A DNA stretch of 64,000 nucleotides from Coptis chinensis (taxonomy: Eukaryota; Streptophyta; Magnoliopsida; Ranunculales; Ranunculaceae): contig CM027379.1 in the NCBI GenBank assembly GCA_015680905.1, positions 29,592,501 to 29,656,500 on the forward strand, given 5' to 3'. The notes under the pieces are model-generated. The model had not been told where the DNA came from, ran no database searches, and saw nothing but the letters and a program-made list of their open reading frames with translations. Shown piece after piece: positions 57,013 through 64,000 of the stretch. The translations under genes and the position numbers were made by a program. How positions within the stretch are numbered: position 1 is the stretch's first letter; each line of letters opens with the position of its first letter.

Positions 57013-58667
57013 GAAACAAAAAGCTATGTTTCGACTGTCAAGTTCAAAATCTATGATCTATCACATCTCTTCTTCTTATTTTGATTCTTCTTTCTTCTTC
57101 ATTATTGTTTCGACTAGTAATACTGTTTTTTCAACTTCTTCTTCAATCTCTAAACAAAAAATGTCTTTGAAATACGTTTTTGAGTTTAAGACTAGCAAAG
57201 AACTTGGACATCTGTGGAGAACAGAATAAAAAGTTATTGTTCTCTAACGCACCAGGGGAAGAATTACCTACTTGGGGAAACACAAACAAGTGAAATAGAT
57301 CCGCTGTCCTACCACCATTTCTCCACACAAAATATAAACAAACAGACTACTCTCCAAATCCGAAGTTTCTGGCCAACAAACAACTTTCCAGCAACAAGTT
57401 GCTTTGACAGAGGCACGTCCAAAAGGGCATCCATTACGTGGCAGCTACTGAAGATGGAGCTGCTGGTCTATTATTAGAAAAGATTTGTGTTCAAAGATGA
57501 ACTAATGGTTATATAAGAGGCGTAAATCAGATCTATGATATTGGGATTGACAAGGTGTTTCGGTCACTAGTTTCGTTACTACCTTGGACTTCTCTTAACT
57601 TGGAACTGTATATTCTATTGGACTACAATGAAGAGAGGTCATGTTGCACTGTAAGTTAATGGCTCTTAGTTCTCTTTCTCCATAACTCTTTCTTTAATTG
57701 TTCCTTTTAGTTAATTTGTAATGGCGAAAATCAAGGGTTTCTTAAACCCATTATTTTCCTGTGATTCGATGGTGACGGTGTTTATTTTGTTGTCGGTTTG
57801 GTTGTTAATAGTTATGGGTTTAGATCTACAAGGTATTTTGAAGTTTTATTTACTGATTAAGGGTTTTGTGATCACCCCACATTATCTCATTTATAATACT
57901 GTGTTACATTGTTAACTTTCATTTGGGGAAGATGACGAGTGGACTCAGTGAGCCCATTCAATAATAGGATATGGCCCTTTTTCTGTAGGCTCGTTCTTGT
58001 CGCTGGAGGAACTTGAAAATGGTCTCCGATAATTGTTGTCCAGTTCTCATAATGAACAACGTTAGGGATAAGCTGCACAAGAATTGTTTGTGTTAGTATT
58101 TGTGTTTAACACTATTACATTTGATCGAACAAACCAATGTAACCATGACAGAAAACATGGCTATGATAGAACTTATGTGCAGGCATCCAAGTTCCAACAT
58201 GGAGCCAAAGCCAAGGCTGAGTAAGTCGCACAACTTTGATTAGTCTGCGTCTCTGACATAGAATATACGATAATGTGTTCTAATTTATACATGATTTGGT
58301 ATTTTGGTGTTCATACATCTTATGATAAGGGATGAAACAGGGTATTGGGAATGTTTGCTATAGTTCTCTTGTTTGCATCAGAATATATGATCCATCATAC
58401 CTCAACATGTGGTGAGGAGTGCTCTCTTTGGATTTAGAATGCTAGGGAAGTGACTGGATGCTTTCTTTATTAGTCAGAATAATAATTAATTGGATTCTCA
58501 TCATTCCTCCTTTGATAGTCGATAGTCAGTTGTCATTGCTCAAGGTCTCTAGTCTTTTTTCATCTTACCACATATACGTTGTATTGTTGTGATGCTTCTT
58601 CTTATCTAGTTATAAATTTGGTAAAAGAAATTTTATTGTGCGCATATCAAAATATCAGTGATGGAAA
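57013..58667. other. Interior of the short-LTR element, unassigned
   Basis: Low coding potential. One frame at 57721 starts MAKIKGFLNPLFSCDSMVTV and has a hydrophobic segment; it may be a captured host fragment, but I do not recognise it. Near 58190 the phrase ASKFQHGAKAKAE reads as a possible exon end. Neither is enough for a gene call. Confidence 0.35.
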
Positions 58668-59505
58668 TATGAAACATGAAAAGGTTGCAAGACCGGGACG
58701 CGGCGTTTGGGCCCTCCGAAACATGAGAAGGTCGCAAGTCCTAGACGCGGCATTTGGGCCAGTCCAAAACATGAAAAAGGGGCGCAAGTCCTGGACGCGG
58801 CGTTTGGGCCCTCCAAAACATGAAAAAGGTTGCAAGACCGGGACGCGGCGTTTAGGCCCTCCGAAACATGAGAAGGTCGCAAAGTCCCGGACGCGCATTT
58901 GGGCGATCCAAACATGAAAAGGGGCGCAAGTCCTGGACGCGGCGTTTGGGCCCTCCAAAACATGAAAAAAGGTTGCAAGACCGGACGCCGGCGTTTGGGA
59001 CCTCCAAACATGAGAAGGTCGCAAGTCCCGGACGCCGCATTTGGGCGATCCAAACATGAAAAGAAGGTCGCAAGTCCCGACGCGGCATTTGGGCCATCCA
59101 AAACATGAAAAGAAGGTCGCAAGTCCCGACGCCGCATTTGGGCCATCCAAACATGAAAAGGGCGCAAGTCCCGACGCCGGGCGTTTGAGCCCTCCTCAAA
59201 CATGAAAAGGTTGCAAGACTGACGCCCGGCGGCGTTTGGGCCCTCCTCAAACATGAGAAGGTCGCAAGTCCCGGACGGCATTTGGGCCAGTCCGAAACAT
59301 GAAAAGGGGCGCAAGTCTTGGACGCAGCATTTGGGCTCGTCCAGAACATGAAAAGGTTGCAAGTCCTGGATGCGGCGTTTGGGCCCCTCTGAAACATGAA
59401 AATGATGCAAGTCATGGATGCGGCGTTAGGGCCCCTCCAAAACATGAAAAATGCGAAAGTACGTCCTGGACGTGGCATTTGAGCCAGTCCGAAAAATGAA
59501 AAGGG
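58668..59505. repeat. GC-rich tandem array, unit about 48 bp
   Basis: Roughly 17-18 units of the type AAACATGAAAAGG...GCAAG, TCCCGGACGCGGC, ATTTGGGCC, each ending in CTCC or AGTCC or ATCC. The array stands out from its AT-rich surroundings. On the minus strand it is open in several frames (SPNAASKTCAPFHV and similar), but the meaning changes with every small gap, so I regard it as a satellite, not a gene. Confidence 0.9.
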
Positions 59506-59520
59506 CATGAATGGTTGTCC

Positions 59521-59860
59521 TAATTAATACTTGGGGGCAACCTAAGCAAGGAAAGAGCTAAGTATCCCTGAGGACTAGCAGTACTTGGGGGTGGAGGTCC
59601 CTGGACTTGGCATGGTATGCCGGTCCGAATCAAACACTTGGGGGCGGAGGTTCCTGGACGCGGCATGGTACACCAGTCCGAATCAAAGACTCAGGGGGCA
59701 GATAATTGTTGTCCCTGGACTTGGCATGGTACGCCGGTTCGAATCAAACACTTGGGGGCAAAATGATATTCGGATCCAATAGTTACATTTGTTAGTTGAT
59801 CCCTAGTTGGTTTTACCAAACCAGCCGGCATCAACTTGGGGGCATGCGAATATAACAAAT
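59521..59860. repeat. Repeats with CTTGGGGGC motifs
   Basis: Four to six copies of a unit of about 55-60 bp: TACTTGGGGGCGGAGG, CCCTGGACTTGGCATGGTA, GCCGGTCCGAATCAAACACT. Purine-rich GGGGGC repeats of this kind sit in the 3' untranslated part of many plant Gypsy elements. Confidence 0.8.
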
Positions 59861-60719
59861 AGTCATATACGATACTTTCGTACTTGGTCAAAAGAAAAGA
59901 GTGGATTATGAGGAAAATGGTGACTAGCGTTCATAAAGATGGAGGGTGTTATCATTTCACAATATATTTGTGTTTAAAATAATTTGTTCAACGTGGAAAC
60001 ATATAAGAAGGGGCTTTCTTTTAACTGCTAAGCAGTTTATGAATGCAACAGTGGTTTGTTTAGGTGTTCAAGCAGTTCTTTATATTTTGAACTTGTTTTG
60101 AATGGGGATACTCTTATTTTATAAGTGAAAAATAGTTGCATATTGAACTTATTCTCTGTGAGAGGTTCGGAGGCATCTCTTTCTGTGTTTCAATACAGTT
60201 TGGCATCATTTGTAGTTCCTGTAAAAAGATATGGGTTGAAGTTATATTTATTCAACTGTAGTTCTATTTGAAAGTGATTTCCTAGTTTTGTTTCTTAATT
60301 ATGAAATAAATGTTTTCACTTGCAGATTCTTTGAATAGAAACTTTATGTGCTGCTGATTGGTGGTTTTATACTAGTGAAACTTGATATAATGCACTTGTC
60401 TCGTTTAAATTGGAGAAAAATATTTTATCGGAACTTATTTTGCATATGATGGTTGTCTTGCCACTTCTTGTAAAAGGGCTGGATCATGGAACTAAAGAGG
60501 ACAGTTCTAAACTCTGTGAAACACTAGACATACAATCTATATATATATATATATATAGATTCCTAATATTGATCCGAATCTGTTTGGCCTTGTGTTTGTT
60601 GAGGTAGGTGCTTTTGTGCAAGGCCCAAAATATCGATATCGATGAATATATCGGTGTACCCAAAAACCGATATATATCATATAGGACCATTTTTTGTAAT
60701 CAAACTATTTAAAATATCG

Positions 60720-60759
<40 letters not shown>

Positions 60760-61062
60760 AAATTCCTAATATTGATCCGAATCTGTTTGGCCTTGTGTTT
60801 GTTGAGGTAGGTGGTCCATGCTTTTGTGCTCATTTTCATTACTTTGTCATGCTGACGGTCAAAATTTCTAGCTACAATTTCCATATTTATGTAAATTACT
60901 TTGAGCTCACTTGGATCATTGCATGACATCTTAGCTGTGGCATGTAATATGAAACGATCACCTTTTGAGCTTTCCGTTGGCTCGCAGCTCGCTCAAGGGA
61001 ATATCTCTAGTCCTTGATTGTTTCCCTAAGCCAATGAAGCTTTAGTTTAAGCTCTGCACCAC
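59861..61062. repeat. Element interior with (TA)n runs and a 50-bp duplication
   Basis: Microsatellites (TA)n at about 60537-60557 and 60722-60757 each precede the same phrase, TTCCTAATATTGATCCGAAT through GTTTGTTGAGGTAGGTG, at 60558-60610 and 60762-60813. No coding sequence. Confidence 0.75.
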
Positions 61063-61215
61063 TGCTGAAGTTAATTGGACAACGAGGTAATATTGCTGAA
61101 GCAGCTGGAACGTTTGCATATGCCGTGAACTTCCCTATAGCCAAGTTTTTGCAGGCGCAAAGCAAAATGATGGTCATGGCTATTATAGCATTTGCTGCAC
61201 TGATTTTTCACACTG
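61063..61215 (+). pseudogene. Captured MATE-family transporter fragment
   Basis: The translation SAPLLKLIGQRGNIAEAAGT then FAYAVNFPIAKFLQAQSKMM and VMAIIAFAALIFHT matches the central region of plant MATE (DETOXIFICATION/TT12-type) proton-coupled efflux carriers ('ilkllGQ...iAe.aG', 'NFPiqkFLQaQSk'). About 15 residues between the two motifs are missing, and the fragment ends after 50 residues. Orientation is the same as the element. Confidence 0.8.
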
Positions 61216-61914
61216 ATGGTCAAGTTATTTGTTACTTATCCTCCAAGAATATATAGAACTAGACTTCCACATAGCAGAACGTCTGTCAGATAGAATGCAT
61301 GCATTATTTCGTTTCCTGTCAACTAATTATTTGGTTGAAAAACCACATAATCTTCTAGTGGACTCGTAATTAAGATTGGCAGTTATGCATAGTAATAATA
61401 TCTTGAAGACCTGGTCTTTTTGGAGGGGCCTCAGTCCCATAAAAGAACCAGATCAATTAGATATATCTGCTTACAACAAACTCAGGTTGTTCCGGAGCTT
61501 GTGATTGCTTGAACAATTACTTCAATTCATTCAAATCAGATATTGATCGCACATAGAGATTGGGGCACTACGAGATTGCAAGCGAATGTTGTGTACCTCA
61601 TTTATCTATCTACGAACGTCGCCTTACGCACTCAAACTAGATGTTTTTGAAACCATTGTTAAGTCAAAGAAACATATCTCAAATGTTTCTTTGACTTAAC
61701 AATATATTTTATCGGAAGAGAAATAGTGTTTAAAACGCATAGATAGTTGCTTGACAGTTAACACGCCAGTGAATTACATTTTTGACATATGGAAGTCCGT
61801 TTAACTTTGAACACACTAGTTTTGTTCAGTACAAAGGCTTAGAATCACATTAAACCAACATAAGTTGGTTCATAACAAGATCAGTTACAGTGCACCTCCG
61901 TCGAACATTGAAGT
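61216..61914. other. Element interior with a perfect hairpin
   Basis: AT-rich, no gene. It contains the hairpin at 61655-61703 (separate entry). Confidence 0.4.
61655..61703. repeat. Perfect 21-bp stem hairpin
   Basis: The arm ATTGTTAAGTCAAAGAAACA plus T is followed by a 7-base loop (ATCTCAA) and the exact inverse. There are no mismatches in 21 pairs. No U-run or terminator logic applies in this setting; the role is unknown. Confidence 0.92.
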
Positions 61915-62232
61915 TTATATCTTTGACGATGGAAGTATGGGTTTGAGGTTGATTGGAAGATTCAGTGATGGATATGGAAACGGTTGACACTTGATCGCTT
62001 CATTGGGATCCACCAGTGACCACTCAAACTTTATTACCAAGTGATGGATGACAACGAGCGTTTCAATTCTCCCGAATTCGGTCCCTATGCACATCCGAGT
62101 CCCTGCTCCAAATGGTACATACGCATATGGAGGAATTGGTTTCAGAGGGTGTTCGAAGCGAGAAGGATCAAATGTAGTCGGATTATCGAAAATGTCCTTG
62201 TTCAAGTGAGTTCCACAAGCAACCCAAAACAC
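61915..62232 (-). pseudogene. Captured cytochrome P450 fragment (last exon)
   Basis: The heme-binding loop FGAGTRMCIG (FxxGxRxCxG) is intact, preceded by VFWVACGTHLNKDIFDNPTT and FDPSRFEHPLKPIPPYAYVP, and followed by IETLVVIHHLVIKFEWSL. This is the C-terminal part of a CYP85-clan enzyme (CYP716/718/728-like in appearance), ending in a stop at 61915. It begins right after an intron acceptor (TTTCACAG at 62233) with intron sequence still present. It is antisense to the element, so the intron was not removed by the element's own transcript splicing. Confidence 0.88.
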
Positions 62233-62403
62233 CTGTGAAAATTGAACATAAAGAAAAATTAAAATTAATGAAATTAAAATCAGAAGAATGCTAAGAAGCA
62301 GGTACAGAAAAAGGTGCATCCATACCACCCCAATCGCCCAACATGGCAAACTCTGATTTCTTGGCACCACGAACCGAATGAACGGGAACGGTCCGCGGTA
62401 CCA

Positions 62404-62416
62404 AGAAGGGGGCAAC
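62404..62416 (+). promoter_or_regulatory. Polypurine tract of the short-LTR element
   Basis: AGAAGGGGGCAAC immediately before the 3' LTR. Confidence 0.85.
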
Positions 62417-62612
62417 TGTTATGACCTTATTTAGGCCCATTGGGCCTAATGGTCTGGGTGTGCCAGTTGAATGGGCCAAGGAGAGACCGGAGGATGAAAA
62501 GGGAGAGTTGAGAAGGGGAAGTATAAAAAGGAACAAGGGAAGTTAACTAGAGGAGAGGGAAAAACCCTAGGGAGGAGGAGAGATATAGACTAAGAAATTT
62601 GAGGTTGTAACA
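62417..62612 (+). repeat. 3' LTR of the short-LTR element
   Basis: 196 bp; it matches the 5' LTR except for a 12-bp gap in the GGGAGAG(GGCTGAGAAGAG)TTGAGAAG part. Followed by GACAT. Confidence 0.93.
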
Positions 62613-62842
62613 GACATCATCATAATGCTTACGCAAGTAAACTAACGGAACTGTTTTCGAAAAAGGCTCTTGATGAATACTAGATAATTCTCTTCTTCCA
62701 TGGCATGCTCGACTAATAATATTATCATCTCCACAAGCATACGAAGCATACAAACATCAAACTCAATCTTCACATTCCTATCAACATTCTCTTCAATTTC
62801 CTTACTCCAACCCCAAAAACACCTTCTAAAATCTAGTTCCAT
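62613..62842 (-). pseudogene. RING-H2 gene, 5' half (cut by an LTR element)
   Basis: Starts MELDFRRCFWGWSKEIEENV at 62842. It continues FDVCMLRMLVEMIILLVEHA, then, after a frameshift, RELSSIHQEPFSKT and VYLRKHYDDV-type sequence up to the element. It belongs with 56336-56783. The start lies 170 bases from the OSTC start on the other strand, so the two genes shared a divergent promoter region. Confidence 0.75.
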
Positions 62843-63011
62843 GTTCTGTGTATCCAGATAATGAACTCGATCACCAAGTACATATAGAGTTCTTTTTAAA
62901 TTCGGAGTCCATGGGCCCTATACCAGGCCCAACAAAAAAGATTTCCAACTACTTAAATAGTTATATTTTTCATCAGTGTCTTCTCTACACTTGGAGATCT
63001 GACCTCTGAAA
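62843..63011. promoter_or_regulatory. Short divergent promoter region
   Basis: 169 bases between the RING-gene start (minus) and the OSTC start (plus). ACTTAAATAGTTATATTTTT near 62951-62970 is a weak TATA candidate for OSTC. GGGCCC and GGCCCA words (62914-62930), common in plant housekeeping promoters, are present. Confidence 0.45.
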
Positions 63012-63491
63012 ATGGCACCAAAAACCAATTCAATGGACCCACTATTCCACATCTTAAAAATAGTCCCATACTCCTTCCTCCGTATCCCCCGTACACGTCT
63101 CCGTCTCCCGTCATTTACACTGCCGTCAGCAATGACAGTTTTCTCCCTAATCTTATTAACATATTTCCTAGTCGTATCCGGATTCGTATATGACGTCATA
63201 GTTGAGCCACCTGGTATTGGTTCAACACAAGATCCATTTACTGGTACTGTAAAACCAGTCGTGTTTTTACCTGGTCGGGTAAATGGACAGTATATAATTG
63301 AAGGACTGTCTTCGGGTTTTATGTTTGTGTTGGGTGGAATTGGGATTATATTGATGGATCTTTCACTTGATCGTAATCGAGCCAAAAGTGTTAAGGTGTC
63401 TTTTGCTGCTGCTGGTATTGCTTCTCTTGTTATTGCTTATGTTATGAGTATCTTGTTTATTAGGATTAAGATTCCTGGTTATCTTGGTTGA
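63012..63491 (+). CDS. OSTC: Oligosaccharyltransferase complex subunit OSTC (DC2-like)
   Basis: OSTC is a small membrane subunit of the ER oligosaccharyltransferase that N-glycosylates proteins. The 159-residue single-exon frame holds the family hallmarks SFTLPSAMTVFSLILLTYFL, VYDVIVEPPGIGS, VNGQYIIEGLSSGFMFVLGG and the end IRIKIPGYLG. Three hydrophobic segments are visible (about residues 41-62, 97-115, 129-149), as known for OSTC. The start at 63012 is favoured, although a second ATG eight codons in (MDPLFHIL) would also fit. No disruptions. Confidence 0.95.
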   Translation: MAPKTNSMDPLFHILKIVPYSFLRIPRTRLRLPSFTLPSAMTVFSLILLTYFLVVSGFVYDVIVEPPGIGSTQDPFTGTVKPVVFLPGRVNGQYIIEGLSSGFMFVLGGIGIILMDLSLDRNRAKSVKVSFAAAGIASLVIAYVMSILFIRIKIPGYLG

Positions 63492-64000
63492 GTTGCCTCA
63501 GTTTGACACTTTGGTGTTTTAATTGGACGGAATGTATTGATGTTTTTGGTGATAATGTATGGAACTAATATTATCATCTTATTGTTAATTTTTACATGTT
63601 TTGTGCCTATTTGAGTTATATATATTGTACACCATAACATTATATGCTAGTTTGGCCTTCCAAATGATTGTTGGTTTTTAAAGAGGAATATATGAATAGA
63701 GAATTCTACTGTGTTCAATATGGGTCTGTGGAGGGTGACAGTTGAAGCAAGTGATACTCTGTTGTCTGTTAGTTGTATTGGCGAAGAGAAGCAATTAGAT
63801 CTGATTTCATTGATAGAAGTAGAATAAACGTAAATGAAAAGCTTGATACTCTTTTTTGGGATTAGGGTATATACTGGGACTTAAGAAATGCAATACTATC
63901 ACTTCAGGGCTGTTATTTAATTTGGTCAGGAAAGGAGGAGTTACTTTTCTTGGAATATGGGAAGAGTACTCGAAAACAAAACTTCTCAACAACACAAAGA
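63492..64000. other. 3' flank of OSTC, no gene seen
   Basis: Presumably the 3' untranslated region of OSTC followed by AT-rich intergenic DNA. No recognisable coding sequence up to the window edge. Confidence 0.5.

Larger units (their letters stand above)
56784..62612 (+). mobile_element. Young short-LTR retrotransposon without gag-pol, carrying host gene fragments
   Basis: 5.8 kb with TG...CA LTRs of 208 and 196 bp that are identical apart from a 12-bp gap in what I compared, a primer site, a polypurine tract and the perfect target duplication GACAT. No gag, protease, reverse transcriptase or integrase is recognisable, so it relied on another element for movement. The interior has a GC-rich tandem array, CTTGGGGGC-type repeats and fragments of a MATE transporter and a cytochrome P450. 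It inserted in the RING-H2 gene. Confidence 0.92.

Noticed and set aside
58647-59508. Three long overlapping minus-strand frames (167-251 residues)
   Set aside because: They read through the 48-bp tandem array; their composition is dictated by the repeat and the frame changes with each small gap. No domain is recognisable.
59730-59760. GGTTCGAATC resembling a tRNA B box
   Set aside because: There is no cloverleaf or matching A box, and the phrase is part of the CTTGGGGGC repeat unit.

Overview
This window is nuclear DNA of a flowering plant, most likely a eudicot. The evidence is a split chloroplast import gene (TOC75), GT-AG introns, a thaumatin-like protein, plant-type Helitrons, a chromovirus and a Mutator-like element (MULE). 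I cannot name the species. Only four protein genes look intact: the first exon of coatomer beta (COPB1, left edge, minus), a thaumatin-like protein (39955-40794, minus), TOC75 (42288-47888, minus, seven exons, 800 residues deduced) and an OSTC-type oligosaccharyltransferase subunit (63012-63491, plus). A second group is broken host genes: an ANTH clathrin-assembly gene (24114-24828), an ESCRT-III CHMP1 gene (25828-26255) and a RING-H2 gene cut in two by a retrotransposon (56336-56783 plus 62613-62842).

The rest is a dense mosaic of mobile elements, several with ends fixed to the base by target site duplications (TSDs). 507-11790 holds two adjacent non-autonomous Helitrons. 13506-20609 is a Ty3/Gypsy chromovirus (TSD GTTTG) containing a hAT element (16324-18263), which contains a third Helitron (16732-18009). 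26976-38913 is an 11.9 kb MULE (perfect 9-bp TSD TTTTGGTTT). 48900-55600 is a scrambled set of Athila-like LTR, primer-site and gag pieces in both orientations. 56784-62612 is a young short-LTR element (TSD GACAT).

The most interesting region is the MULE. It carries two divergent sets of coding remnants: a plant-mobile-domain (PMD/MAIN-like) gene on the plus strand, and on the minus strand a MULE transposase whose reading continues through a SWIM-like region and a proline-rich repeat into an OTU cysteine-protease domain. It also holds a pentatricopeptide fragment, a Copia RNase H fragment, a minisatellite and clusters of large fold-back repeats built on a GGTGTGGCCACACC palindrome.

The second is the 56784-62612 element. 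It has nearly identical LTRs, a clear primer site and polypurine tract, no recognisable gag-pol, a GC-rich 48-bp tandem array, and fragments of a MATE transporter and a cytochrome P450. Its insertion split the RING gene exactly at its TSD. Most other sequence is AT-rich intergenic DNA with local duplications.
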